Shown here piece after piece: positions 17,371 through 26,481 of a stretch of 64,000 nt of DNA. The position numbers were made by a program, and so were the translations under genes. Source of the stretch: JAEZAA01 sp964514485 (lineage in GTDB: Bacteria > Pseudomonadota > Gammaproteobacteria > Pseudomonadales > Oleiphilaceae); NCBI GenBank assembly GCA_964514485.1, contig CAZEWG010000015.1:1-64000 (forward strand), in the 5' to 3' direction. Every line of letters begins with the position of its first letter. The stretch's first letter is position 1. The notes under the pieces are model-generated. The model ran no database searches and was not told the origin of the DNA. It saw only the letters and a list, made by a program, of their open reading frames with translations.

Positions 17371-17997
17371 TTAGTCAGTGGTAAATGGCGTCGGATCCCC
17401 CTTGCCCTCACGGAGAATCACTGGCGGGTCAACCGTCAGGTCCACCACGGTGGTGGGCTCCAACCCACAAAAACCACCATCAATCACCAAGTCTACCTGG
17501 TATTCCAGTAGATCACGGATCTCATAGGGATCGGTCAGTGGATCGGTCTCGTTGGGCATCACCAGCGTTACGCTCATCAGGGGCTCCCCCAGCGCATCAA
17601 GCAATGCCAGGGCAATGGGATTATCCGGAATACGGACCCCAATCTGCCGCCGCTTCGGGTGCAGCAAGCGGCGGGGCACTTCGGATGTGGCCGGCAGAAT
17701 AAAGGTATAGGGGCCGGGGCTGTGGTTGCGCATCATGCGATACTGCTGGTTGCCCACCTTGGCATACACCGAAATTTCAGAGAGGTCCCGGCACATCAGG
17801 GTGAAATTGTGCTTGTCATCCAACCGCCGAATCATCTTGATCCGATCACTGGCGCTCTTCTCGCCAATGCGGCAGCCCAGGGCATAGGCAGAGTCGGTCG
17901 GATAGGCGATCACGCCACCTTCATTGAGAATGTCCGCCGCCTGCTTGATCAGCCGGGTTTGCGGGTTGACGGGATGAATCTGGAAGAATTGGCTCAT
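17371..17997 (-). CDS. yciO: YciO/Sua5/YrdC-family protein (threonylcarbamoyl-AMP synthase-like)
   Basis: 208 residues. The YrdC fold starts with LIKQAADILNEGGVIAYPTDSAYALGCRIG, then KIKMIRRLDDKHNFTLMC-type segment, SPGPYTFILPA and GVRIPDNPIALALLDALGEPLMSVT. Members make threonylcarbamoyl-AMP for the t6A37 tRNA base; YciO is a paralogue in which this activity is weaker or less certain. The gene overlaps the bolA stop by 4 nt (17994-17997), so the two are co-translated. Confidence 0.9.
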   Translation of the reverse strand: MSQFFQIHPVNPQTRLIKQAADILNEGGVIAYPTDSAYALGCRIGEKSASDRIKMIRRLDDKHNFTLMCRDLSEISVYAKVGNQQYRMMRNHSPGPYTFILPATSEVPRRLLHPKRRQIGVRIPDNPIALALLDALGEPLMSVTLVMPNETDPLTDPYEIRDLLEYQVDLVIDGGFCGLEPTTVVDLTVDPPVILREGKGDPTPFTTD

Positions 17998-18323
17998 TGG
18001 GAATGTCCTGCATGCTTGGAACCGCCCATGCAGTTGGGCGAGGCAGGCGCTTCCCCATTGACCTCAGCCCACTCTTCCGGGGTATAAGGATGTAACGCCA
18101 AGGCATGGATGCCCGACTGCATTTCCTCAGCCAGAATGCCATAAATCTGCTGGTGACGCGCCACTTTACGCTTGCCTTCAAAGGCGTCGCTGACGATCAC
18201 CACTTTGAAGTGACTCTCCGATCCGGGCGGCACGGAGTGCATATAGCTCTCATTCACTACATCCAGATGCTGCACAGGCAAACCCTGGGTCAGCTTCTGC
18301 TCGATACGTTCTTTCATGGACAT
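17994..18323 (-). CDS. bolA: BolA family protein
   Basis: 109 residues. The BolA fold is seen as VQHLDVVNESYMHSVPPGSESHFKVVIVSDAFEGKRKVARHQQIYGILAEEM, followed by HALALHPYTPEEW with the conserved His that ligates a cluster in BolA-Grx complexes. BolA proteins work with monothiol glutaredoxins in iron-sulfur handling and affect morphology and stress responses. The C-terminal tail (CMGGSKHAGHSQ) adds extra Cys/His residues. A strong hairpin lies 23 nt upstream of its ATG. Confidence 0.92.
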   Translation of the reverse strand: MSMKERIEQKLTQGLPVQHLDVVNESYMHSVPPGSESHFKVVIVSDAFEGKRKVARHQQIYGILAEEMQSGIHALALHPYTPEEWAEVNGEAPASPNCMGGSKHAGHSQ

Positions 18324-18345
18324 CTAAACGACTCCCTGGCGTGGC

Positions 18346-18370
18346 TCGGGAGAGTGACGGACTCTCCCGA
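18346..18370 (-). promoter_or_regulatory. Perfect inverted repeat upstream of bolA
   Basis: TCGGGAGAGT (18346-18355) and ACTCTCCCGA (18361-18370) form a perfect 10-bp stem around a 5-nt loop. It ends 23 nt before the bolA ATG, in the position of a leader hairpin or operator. There is no T-tract next to it on the minus strand. Confidence 0.5.
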
Positions 18371-18612
18371 AACATCTAAAGCTTTTTCTGCATTATATAT
18401 TTACTTACCGGCTTGTGCGGCCTTTCGGGAAAACATTGTCGTACAAAAAGTGACGCTTTCTCATAGATACTTACACTGGTAACCGCTGCTAACCGACTTT
18501 TCCCTTAAATCCAGCTAAACTAAGGGGCTGAAGCGTCCGACTCTGGAACCCTATCGGCCGCCGGGGACTAGAGCAATACGACTCAATCACCAAGAAGACA
18601 CGAGTTTGCCCT

Positions 18613-19323
18613 ATGAAAGTTGCGCTGCTGGAAGATGACCCTACGTTGGCGGAGTCCCTCTGCGGCTTGCTGACTCAGAACGGCCATCACTGCCATTGGT
18701 CAGCAACGGGCAGTGAATTCATGTACCAAGTGACCCATGAAAGCTTTGACCTGCTGATCATGGACTGGCAGTTGCCAGACGCTGACGGCATCGAACTCCT
18801 GAAGCAGCTCCGTAGCCAAATGGCCTGGCGGGTGCCGGTGCTGTTTCTCACCCAACGGGATACCGAGGTCGACATCATTACAGCGCTCAATGCGGGCGCT
18901 GACGACTACATGGTCAAACCGGCCCGTCCCGGCGAACTGCTGGCCCGCCTCCAGGCCCTGGTCCGCAGGGTGCGACCAGATGAACAGCCCGGCGAAGAGC
19001 AGCATTACGGCCCGTTTATCATCAACAAGAAAAAGCACACCATCACGCTGCATGGCGAGCCCCTGGTGTTAACCGACAAGGACTTCGACCTGACCGTCTT
19101 CATGTTCGAGAACCTGGGCCGCTTGCTGTCACGCAAGTTTCTGCTGGAACGTATCTGGGGCGTTTCCAGTGAAATCAACACCCGCACGGTGGATACCCAC
19201 GTGAGCAGGCTGCGGCGCAAGCTGGGAATCAAGCCGGAAAATGGCTTTCGCATCAAAACCATTTACCAGCACGGCTATCGCCTGGAAGAGGTCGACCCTT
19301 CCAATGGCGCCGAGTCCGAGTAA
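18613..19323 (+). CDS. OmpR/PhoB-family response regulator
   Basis: 236 residues. The receiver domain (1-120) has acidic residues at 7-9, phospho-acceptor Asp51 (LLIMDWQLPDADG), Thr80 and Lys102 (DYMVKPARP). The C-terminal winged helix (about 130-230) has LTDKDFDLTVFMFENLGRLLSR, RTVDTHVSRLRRKLG and YQHGYRLEE. It should bind DNA when phosphorylated. It is followed by a LysM/FecR protein and a CHASE2 histidine kinase on the same strand, and this kinase is the likely partner. The 289 bp upstream hold the bolA hairpin and otherwise nothing I can assign. Confidence 0.93.
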   Translation: MKVALLEDDPTLAESLCGLLTQNGHHCHWSATGSEFMYQVTHESFDLLIMDWQLPDADGIELLKQLRSQMAWRVPVLFLTQRDTEVDIITALNAGADDYMVKPARPGELLARLQALVRRVRPDEQPGEEQHYGPFIINKKKHTITLHGEPLVLTDKDFDLTVFMFENLGRLLSRKFLLERIWGVSSEINTRTVDTHVSRLRRKLGIKPENGFRIKTIYQHGYRLEEVDPSNGAESE

Positions 19324-19441
19324 CCGATCAACCCCGTGAGCTGTTTGAACCGAGCCCCGGCGAGGGCTGATGAAGAAACCGACAACGGCAGTAACATCCA
19401 GGCATGGCCCTAGTTGCTGGAAAGGCCTGAAGTAGCAAGCG

Positions 19442-21088
19442 ATGGATTATATGTTGACGCGTAGTTTAAGTTTTAGCTCTGTTAGACACTCCACACTGGC
19501 TGTCGCCCTGCTGGTGTCCGCCTCGCTGTTGTTGCCGCTGCAGTCCGCCCAGGCTCAGGCCCGAGATACCGCTCAAGCCAACAATGCCGAAGCAGGCAAT
19601 GTCTGGATGTATACCGTTCGCCCCGGTGACAATCTGGGCTCGATCACCAAGGCCTACCTGGACTCACGCTATTCCTGGCACCAGTTGATGCACTATAACC
19701 AGCTGCAAAGTGGCACCGATCTCCCGGTCGGTTCCGTGCTGCGCATTCCCGTGGACTGGCTGCGCCAGCAACCCGCGCCGGCCCTGGTGCAACAAACCCA
19801 AGGCACGGTCCGTGTCCGCCGTGCCCGTCAATCCCAGTTCCAGCCCTTAAAAAATGGCCAGGCCCTCAACATCGGCGACGAAATTCAAACCCTGCAAGGC
19901 ACCGCCTATATCCATTTTGCGGATGGCTCCAAACTTCAGCTTAACGAACACTCCACCCTGATCTTCAATACCCTGACCCGTTATGGCAACAGTGGCATGG
20001 TCGACACCCGCACCCGCTTGCTGAATGGCTCCCTGTCCACCGAGGTCAAACGCCAGCAGCAGGGTGACCGGTATGAGATCGCCACGCCGTCTGCCGTTGC
20101 AGCAGTGCGGGGTACCGGGTTCCGTCTGGCAACCGACGCTCACTCCACCCGCACGGAAGTCACCGATGGCGTGGTGCAGCTACGAACGGACAAGCAAACC
20201 ATTTCGGTAGCGGCAGGTTACGGGGTCAGTATCAGCGGCTCCCACGTCACCCCACCGGTAGCCCTGCTGGCCGCGCCTGCGCCTGACCAGCCGCCCAGCA
20301 AAATCGACCAACTCCCCTGGACCCTGAATTGGCAACCCGTCGCTGGCGCCAATCATTATGTAGCCGAGCTTTATCAGCAGCCGGAAGGCACCAAGGTTCG
20401 TCACCTGAAACTGGACCGGGCCAGCTGGACCTTTGAGCACCTGACCAATGGCGACTATTCGCTGGTACTACGGGCGGTGGATGCCCAGGGCTTTCAGGGC
20501 ATGGACTTTAAAGCCAACTTGCAGATCGACATCCGCGCCAAGCCCGCCCATCCCATCAGCCCCGCGGATCAGGAAAACTCCGAGGAAAGCCAGCCGCTGT
20601 TCCGCTGGCAGCTGCAGCAAAGCGGCGACTTGAGCCGACTGGAGCTTGCCCGCGATCCCGAGTTTACCCAACTGGTCAGCCAAAGCTCCTTTGCCAACAG
20701 CACCCAGGCCATTCCGCCCCAGCGCCTGACACCGGGCCGTTACTTCTGGCGTGTCGCCACCCTGGCAGGCGGCACCCATCTCAGCCACAGCCCCGCCCGC
20801 GAGATTCGCATTCACGGGGATATGCCGAAAACCAACATCATTGCCATTAACTACTATCAGGACCAGGTCAAGCTGTTCTGGAACAGTCTGGAAGAAACCA
20901 GTGAGTTCATTGTGCAGATCGCCCGTGATCCCCAGTTCAATGACATCCTGCGGGAAGAGCGTGTCTCGCAACCTTATGTGAGCATTCAGCTCCCGAAAAA
21001 GACCCGTTATTACGCCCGGGTCAAAGGCGTTGCGGAGGAGTTCTACCAGTCCGAATTCAGTGACGGCCGCGAGATCCAGCTCCCTTGA
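19442..21088 (+). CDS. Periplasmic LysM-FecR domain protein with fibronectin-like C-terminus
   Basis: 548 residues. A signal peptide ends near SAQAQA. LysM (about 53-105) reads YTVRPGDNLGSITKAYL and could bind peptidoglycan. FecR (about 125-245) has GDEIQTLQGTAYIHFADGSKLQLNEHSTLIF and VAAVRGTGFRL. The remainder holds two Ig/fibronectin-like repeats with conserved WR and FRWQLQ strands. It lies between a response regulator and a CHASE2 kinase, so it probably senses or relays an envelope signal to CHASE2. A second ATG at 19451 is also possible as the start. Confidence 0.88.
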   Translation: MDYMLTRSLSFSSVRHSTLAVALLVSASLLLPLQSAQAQARDTAQANNAEAGNVWMYTVRPGDNLGSITKAYLDSRYSWHQLMHYNQLQSGTDLPVGSVLRIPVDWLRQQPAPALVQQTQGTVRVRRARQSQFQPLKNGQALNIGDEIQTLQGTAYIHFADGSKLQLNEHSTLIFNTLTRYGNSGMVDTRTRLLNGSLSTEVKRQQQGDRYEIATPSAVAAVRGTGFRLATDAHSTRTEVTDGVVQLRTDKQTISVAAGYGVSISGSHVTPPVALLAAPAPDQPPSKIDQLPWTLNWQPVAGANHYVAELYQQPEGTKVRHLKLDRASWTFEHLTNGDYSLVLRAVDAQGFQGMDFKANLQIDIRAKPAHPISPADQENSEESQPLFRWQLQQSGDLSRLELARDPEFTQLVSQSSFANSTQAIPPQRLTPGRYFWRVATLAGGTHLSHSPAREIRIHGDMPKTNIIAINYYQDQVKLFWNSLEETSEFIVQIARDPQFNDILREERVSQPYVSIQLPKKTRYYARVKGVAEEFYQSEFSDGREIQLP

Positions 21089-21113
21089 TTCACCTGGCCA
21101 CAGTCATCGCCCC

Positions 21114-23726
21114 ATGACGCCGCTGAGCACTCTTTCCCGTTCCGGGCGCTGGTTGCAGGGCGCCCTGCTACTGCTGGTCATGGTGCTGCTGGTGGCCACG
21201 GATGCCCTGCGTCGTCTGGATCTGGTGGTCTATGACCAATTACTGCGACTGTCACCGGAACGCATTCAGCCGGAGCTGGCCATCATCGCCATCGATGAGG
21301 CCTCCCTTTACGAGCTGGGACGCTGGCCCTGGCCCCGGGAATTCCATGGCCAACTGCTCCAGCAACTCAAGGCCGCCCAGGTACGGGCAGTGGTGCTGGA
21401 CGTTCTCTTTACCGAGCCCGACCTCCAACACCCACAGCACGACCGGCTTTTAAGGGACCGGATGGAAAAGCTGGGGCCAGTCATCCTCCCGCTCCACCTT
21501 CATTACCGGACTCCAGGCGCGCCGCTCAGTGAAATCCTGCCGCTGCCGGAGCTGACCGAAGCGGCAGCGGGCCTGGGGCATGCCCATGTGGAACTGGACG
21601 ACGATGGTATTGCCCGGGGCTTTTTCCTCCACCTGGGCACCGGAGAAGCCATGTGGCCCGCCCTGAGTCTGGCCCTGCTGGAGCAGCTCCATCCAGAGCA
21701 GGCCCAAACCTACCGACGAAGCGATACCCGCCAGGAGTCGGCCTGGTCCCGGGTTGGCAGCGACTATCGGCGCATTCCCTTCGCAGGCCCGGCGGGCACT
21801 ATCCCGACCTACTCCTACCGGGATGTGCTGACCGGAAAGCTACCAAGGGAGTTGCTCAAAGACCGGGTCGTGTTCATTGGCGCCACCGCCGCCGGTATGG
21901 GAGATGTACTGCCGACCCCTTATTCCGGCCTGGCCGCTCCCATGCCCGGCGTGGAAATCCACGCCAACATCTACAACGCCCTGGTGCAGCAGCGCCTGAT
22001 CAGCAGTCTTCCGACGCCGGTACAGTTTGCCCTGGCCTTGTCCTTTGTGCTGATTCTCCTGGCGTTACTGCCCCGGCAAGCGCCAGGGCGCAACCTGCCC
22101 TTAACCCTGGCGCTGGCCACCGCCTCCCTGGTGCTTTCCCTCGGTCTCCTGCAGCTTCTGGGAGTCTGGTTCGCCCCAATGGTCACGCTGGCCGGTCTGA
22201 CCCTCGCCTACCTTTCGTGGAGCTGGCAGCGGCTCATTTCCCTGAACCGTTTTCTTGGACAAGAAGTGCAGCGCTTATCCCAGGAGCCAACCCTGCTGCT
22301 TTCCCAGCAACCAGCGGATCCCCGGGATTGGACCCAGCAGGTCGTGCGCCTGCTGGAGCCCGATAAATACCGACTGCTGTGCAATCATGAAACCCTGGCT
22401 GGCAACCCAGACCTGCTGCCCCCCTCGGAACCACTCCCCCTTCAGCAATGGGTTACCGTTGGCGATAGCATATGGCTGAACCTGGGTCGTTGGGCCAATC
22501 AGCCCTGGCTGCTTGGCCTCCATTGGCGGATATCCGAGGGGGCAACCCCACCGTCACAGGAGCAGTTGCAAAGCTTCGTTCAACTGCCCGGGCCGGCAAC
22601 CGTTACAAACACCTCTCGCAGCGCCGCCGAGCAGTTGACCCTGCGCATCCAGCAGGTGCGCCAGGGCATTTCCTCACTGCGCCTGCTGCGCCAGTTCATT
22701 GGGGAAAGCTTCGATCACCTGCCCGGCGCGATCCTGGTGGCCGATGGGCTGGGCCAAATTCAGTTTACCAATGCCCAATTCCAGCACTGGTTTGAGCCCG
22801 GTGAAAACCACTCCCTGCTGGACCTGCTGGCGCCCTATCCGCCCCAGTCCGCCCAGAACTGGCCCGGTCTGATCCGTCAAGTGCTCATCCTTGAGCAGAC
22901 GGCCACCACCAGCCTGCGCGTCGCGGATCGGGAAATGCTGGTTCATATGCACCCGTTCACCGTCAGCGGCACACTGAACCATGGCCTGATTGCCAGCTTC
23001 TCCGACATCAGCGCCGTGCGGGAGGAACAGCGCCGGCGACTGGAAACCATCGACTTTGTTTCCCACGACCTGCGCTCTCCCCTGGTTTCCCAATTGGCCC
23101 TGTTTGAACAGCTGGCCCAGGCCAGCCCGGACCAACTGCCCCACCTTCTGGAACGGGCCCGACAATATAGCCAGAAGAGCCTGGAGCTCGCCGACCAGTT
23201 CCTGCAACTGACCCGTGTGGAAGCGGCGGAAACCATTACCGTCTATGACTGTGACCTGCTGGCGATTCTGGAAAATGCCGTGGAACAGACCCTCGATCAG
23301 GCCGCCAAACAACAGATTGAGATCCAGATCTGTGAGCAGTCCGAGGAAGCCTGGATGAGCGGTAACGCCGAGCTACTTGAACGGGCCGTGGTGAACCTGC
23401 TGACCAACGCCATCAAATACAGCCCGGCCCATACCCGCGTTGAGACCCGTGTTTATCTGGATTCCGGGCAGGCCTGCCTGGAAGTTGCAGATCAGGGGAT
23501 CGGCATAACCCGTGATTCCCTGACACAAATCTTTGAGCGCTATCGCCAAGCCCCGACCCTCAACCAGCAACGAGTCACCAGCGCCGGCCTGGGACTGCGC
23601 TTTGTGAAACTGGTGGTGGACAAACACCAGGGTCAGATTGATGTGCGCAGCACGCCCGGTGAAGGCAGCTGCTTTCGACTGCGCTTTCCCTTGGCGCCAG
23701 AACCTGTCCCACTCGGTGACGCCTGA
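21114..23726 (+). CDS. CHASE2-domain sensor histidine kinase
   Basis: About 870 residues. Membrane helix near 15-31; periplasmic CHASE2 domain (about 32-300) with LAIIAIDEASLYELGRWPWPRE and VFIGATAAGMGDVLPTPYSG; three membrane helices (about 305-375); a long linker; a PAS-like region (FDHLPGAILVADGLGQIQFTN); HisKA with the phospho-acceptor His in SHDLRSPLVSQ (near 650); and HATPase_c with N box NLLTNAIKYSP, G1 DQGIGI and G2 SAGLGLRFVK. ATG 21114 is used because the membrane domain begins just after it; no good Shine-Dalgarno is seen. It is the likely partner of the regulator at 18613. Confidence 0.93.
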   Translation: MTPLSTLSRSGRWLQGALLLLVMVLLVATDALRRLDLVVYDQLLRLSPERIQPELAIIAIDEASLYELGRWPWPREFHGQLLQQLKAAQVRAVVLDVLFTEPDLQHPQHDRLLRDRMEKLGPVILPLHLHYRTPGAPLSEILPLPELTEAAAGLGHAHVELDDDGIARGFFLHLGTGEAMWPALSLALLEQLHPEQAQTYRRSDTRQESAWSRVGSDYRRIPFAGPAGTIPTYSYRDVLTGKLPRELLKDRVVFIGATAAGMGDVLPTPYSGLAAPMPGVEIHANIYNALVQQRLISSLPTPVQFALALSFVLILLALLPRQAPGRNLPLTLALATASLVLSLGLLQLLGVWFAPMVTLAGLTLAYLSWSWQRLISLNRFLGQEVQRLSQEPTLLLSQQPADPRDWTQQVVRLLEPDKYRLLCNHETLAGNPDLLPPSEPLPLQQWVTVGDSIWLNLGRWANQPWLLGLHWRISEGATPPSQEQLQSFVQLPGPATVTNTSRSAAEQLTLRIQQVRQGISSLRLLRQFIGESFDHLPGAILVADGLGQIQFTNAQFQHWFEPGENHSLLDLLAPYPPQSAQNWPGLIRQVLILEQTATTSLRVADREMLVHMHPFTVSGTLNHGLIASFSDISAVREEQRRRLETIDFVSHDLRSPLVSQLALFEQLAQASPDQLPHLLERARQYSQKSLELADQFLQLTRVEAAETITVYDCDLLAILENAVEQTLDQAAKQQIEIQICEQSEEAWMSGNAELLERAVVNLLTNAIKYSPAHTRVETRVYLDSGQACLEVADQGIGITRDSLTQIFERYRQAPTLNQQRVTSAGLGLRFVKLVVDKHQGQIDVRSTPGEGSCFRLRFPLAPEPVPLGDA

Positions 23727-23740
23727 TCGCCTCCCCAAAC

Positions 23741-24718
23741 CTATAAAATGCCCTGAATCGGCCAGTGGCGGGTTTTCTTCCACATATGGGAACGAAATAC
23801 CACGTCGTGGGCGCGCAGGTTGCTTTTGGTCAGGTCGGCAATTTCTTCCACCTGCTGACGCACCTCACCGCGATTGCGGCCATGGAGGGTGACCATCAAG
23901 TTATAAGGCCAGCCCGGCTGACGGGGTCGAAGAGAACATTGGCTCACCAGGGGCAAGGCGGCGATCGCCTCCCCCACCTGATCGATCGCCCGATCCTCAA
24001 TATCCCAGATACTGATGCCACAGGCCCGATAACCGGCACGACAATAGTTGGGAATCCCGGCCACCCGCAGTAAAACGCCCCGATCGTTCAAGCGCTGCAT
24101 TCGAACCAGCAGCTCATCCTGGCTAATGGCAAGTTGGCGGGCCAGTTCCAGGTAAGGCCTGGAAACCAGCGGCAAGCCCTGTTCTGAAGCGGCTATCAGA
24201 CGCCAATCAAACTCTGACAGGGCGGTGGCGGCGGGTTCCGGGTTGGATCTCACTCCATGCCCCTGATAAAACTCCTGCAGACTATGCAGGTGGATGATGG
24301 TATAGCCGGTTTCCGCCTGTAGTTGCCGATGCAGGCGCTCCTTGGCCGCCAGCCCCGGCGCCGTCAGGGTAAACCAGAGATTAAAGTGATGGCGGCAGCT
24401 GATGAGATGCACCACTTCGGGAAACCGGCTCAGAATCTGTTTGATCCGATCCGTATCCTCTTCGGCAACAGACATCGCCAGCAACGAGAGACCTCGGCCG
24501 AAGGCTTCCGCAAAGTAGACGGGGCCGAGAAAACTCAGCAATTGACGGGATTTCAATTCCTGAAGCCGCTTTAACAACCGCTCTTCGGAGATTTCCAGCC
24601 GACCCGCAAGCTCCAGATAAGGCTGCTCCACCAGGGGCAACCCCTGCCTGACGGCTCGGATAATGCGTCCGTCCAGACTACACTCAGACGGGCAGGAACC
24701 AGGGTCCAGACGGCTCAT
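23741..24718 (-). CDS. Fused siroheme decarboxylase (NirD/L, AhbA/B-like), tandem Lrp-type
   Basis: 325 residues made of two homologous halves. Each begins with an AsnC/Lrp-like winged helix (DGRIIRAVRQGLPLVEQPYLELAGRLEISEERLL; DWRLIAASEQGLPLVSRPYLELARQLAISQDELL). Each continues with a ferredoxin-like domain holding conserved His/Arg (SCRHHFNLWFTL; RPRQPGWPYNLMVTLHGR). Such proteins decarboxylate siroheme to 12,18-didecarboxysiroheme for heme d1 or for alternative heme synthesis, and the fused form resembles NirDL. No other nir or ahb gene is nearby. GGGAGGTG precedes ATG 24718, ruling against an upstream start. A TATAAT -10 lies at 24764-24769. Confidence 0.8.
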   Translation of the reverse strand: MSRLDPGSCPSECSLDGRIIRAVRQGLPLVEQPYLELAGRLEISEERLLKRLQELKSRQLLSFLGPVYFAEAFGRGLSLLAMSVAEEDTDRIKQILSRFPEVVHLISCRHHFNLWFTLTAPGLAAKERLHRQLQAETGYTIIHLHSLQEFYQGHGVRSNPEPAATALSEFDWRLIAASEQGLPLVSRPYLELARQLAISQDELLVRMQRLNDRGVLLRVAGIPNYCRAGYRACGISIWDIEDRAIDQVGEAIAALPLVSQCSLRPRQPGWPYNLMVTLHGRNRGEVRQQVEEIADLTKSNLRAHDVVFRSHMWKKTRHWPIQGIL

Positions 24719-24763
24719 GAGCACCTCCCACCGACTCAACTGCGATCATTTACCCTATCGACC

Positions 24764-24769
24764 ATTATA
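24764..24769 (-). promoter_or_regulatory. Candidate -10 box of the siroheme decarboxylase gene
   Basis: TATAAT on the minus strand, 45 nt before the ATG. No matching -35 was found at 17 nt, so an activator-dependent promoter is possible. Confidence 0.4.
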
Positions 24770-24811
24770 GGGAGCGCTCGCAGCCAAGCCGGGGTGCCCT
24801 GCCGTTGTGGA

Positions 24812-25669
24812 TCAGGCGGAGTTTTGCATCAGCAGGATCAGCTTGCTCACCGCCTTGCCAAGATCTTCTACCACGGCCGCGTCATCGCCAATCAAGATCC
24901 ACTCCCGGAAGCTGTCCTGGGGGTCATACAGCCAACAGGCGCGGCGTTGGCGATCACAGCCGTAACGCACATAGGGATCAACCCCAAAGACCTCCCGCCG
25001 ATCCAGGCTCACCACCGCTTGTCCCTGGTCGTCATAGGTGGTTTGCTGAATCTGGAGAATACCCTTGGCGCCCAGGCTGACCTGATACCGGGTGCCTTCC
25101 CGCTGCTGCGGGGTGATCAAGCGAGAGGGTCGATAGGGCGCGGCGGTGAGCAGACTGTTAATGTGCTCAACGAGGGCATCTTCTCCCCGTTCCTTCAGAT
25201 ACAGCTTACGCAGGTTTTCCACATAGTCGTCGGAATAGACGCTTTGCTCGGCTTCTTGCCACTGGATGGCGGCTTCCCCGGCGCCCTGGGCTGAAGCCGC
25301 AGTGCCCGACTCCTCGATTTGAGTCAACAGCTGCAGGACTTGCCGGTAATGCTCTCCATCCCGCCCGGTTTGTCGGACATACTCTTCCAACGCCCCCTGG
25401 GCCTGATCGTGATCACGGGCCTGCCAGGCCAGCCTGCCCTTGTGGAAGTAATACTCCGCCGGCAGTTTGATCTGGAGCCGCTCCATCTGTTCCAGAGCCT
25501 GGGCCGCCCGGCTGTAATCACCGGATGACAGATAGTTCTCGGTGGCCATCAACAACCGATCCGCTTCAATCTCCGGGCTCAGCGCCCCAACCGGTTGCCC
25601 CGCGATGCACAGCACCGCCAGAACTCCAAGATGGCGACGCCACCCTTTCCGAACTGATCGAAACCACAT
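24812..25669 (-). CDS. Secreted TPR-like protein of unknown function
   Basis: 285 residues, not recognised. A signal peptide ends near GQPVGA. Residues about 30-120 are helical repeats of TPR type (RLLMATENYLSSGDYSRAAQALEQME; YYFHKGRLAWQARDHDQAQGALEEYV). The C-terminal half is mixed, with YGCDRQRRACWLYDP holding two cysteines that could form a periplasmic disulfide. AAGGAGG lies 8 nt before ATG 25669 and decides the start. It follows efpL on the same strand with a 105-nt gap containing a GCGGGTT/AACCCGC hairpin (25700-25721). Confidence 0.7.
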   Translation of the reverse strand: MWFRSVRKGWRRHLGVLAVLCIAGQPVGALSPEIEADRLLMATENYLSSGDYSRAAQALEQMERLQIKLPAEYYFHKGRLAWQARDHDQAQGALEEYVRQTGRDGEHYRQVLQLLTQIEESGTAASAQGAGEAAIQWQEAEQSVYSDDYVENLRKLYLKERGEDALVEHINSLLTAAPYRPSRLITPQQREGTRYQVSLGAKGILQIQQTTYDDQGQAVVSLDRREVFGVDPYVRYGCDRQRRACWLYDPQDSFREWILIGDDAAVVEDLGKAVSKLILLMQNSA

Positions 25670-25774
25670 GCCCAAACCCTCCTTGCACAGGGGTTAAGTG
25701 CGGGTTGAAGAGACAACCCGCCGATCTATCAGCGCCAACCCTTTGCCGGCGCTCTTCAATGGATAGGTTTTACC

Positions 25775-26344
25775 CTAGTCTGCCCGCCCCATAAAGCGCC
25801 GCTCCTCGGTGTGGATGCGCACTTTCTCGCCGGCTTCCAGATATTCAGGGACCTGAATGACCAAGCCGGTGGCAAATTTGGCGGGCTTGGTACGGGCACT
25901 GGCCGAGGCGGCCTTCAGCGCCGGGGCGGTTTCCTGAATTTCCAGCTCCACCGCCTGTGGCAACTCCAGGCCGATCAGCTCATCGCCCACTTTCCGTACC
26001 TGCAACCCTTGGATCTCTTCGGTAATGAACGGAAGCTCGTCTTCCAGGGCATCTTTTGAAAAGGTGTACTGGCTAAAGTCTTCCGTGTCCATAAAAATAT
26101 AATCGTCGCCATCGATATAGGAAAAAGTCACGGGATGACGGGTCATTTCCACGGTAGAGACAATGTCGTCCCCCTTGAAGCGTTCCTCATGCTTCAAACC
26201 GGTTTTAACATTGGTGAAACGTATTCTATAGAGCGTGGAGGCACCCCGGGCGCTGGGACTGTTCACCTCAATATCCCGGATCAGCAACAGCTGGCCATTC
26301 AGCTCCACCACCTCACCACGTTTCAATTCATTCGCTCTTGGCAT
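25775..26344 (-). CDS. efpL: Elongation factor P-like protein EfpL (YeiP)
   Basis: 189 residues, three beta domains as in EF-P. Domain I has the loop VNSPSARGASTLYR, with Arg instead of the modified Lys of EF-P, which marks the EfpL/YeiP subfamily. The middle domain carries EMTRHPVTFSYIDGDDYIFMDTEDFSQY, and the C-terminal OB domain ends GEKVRIHTEERRFMGRAD. EfpL relieves ribosome stalling at polyproline and some other motifs. It is divergent from the patatin gene. Confidence 0.93.
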   Translation of the reverse strand: MPRANELKRGEVVELNGQLLLIRDIEVNSPSARGASTLYRIRFTNVKTGLKHEERFKGDDIVSTVEMTRHPVTFSYIDGDDYIFMDTEDFSQYTFSKDALEDELPFITEEIQGLQVRKVGDELIGLELPQAVELEIQETAPALKAASASARTKPAKFATGLVIQVPEYLEAGEKVRIHTEERRFMGRAD

Positions 26345-26481
26345 ACCAACCTCTACACAATTGAAATGTCTGGATTGTATGCCTGGCGATACCGGGCTGC
26401 CTAGTACCTCCTGTATCCTGTATGCTGCTCCCGTTTTTAGGCATGACTCGACTAAACTGAATCGGACTCATTGGAGACGCC

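Noticed and set aside
19405..19417. Sigma-54-like sequence TGGCCCTAGTTGC upstream of the LysM-FecR gene.
   Set aside because: GG and GC are only 8 nt apart; sigma-54 needs 10.
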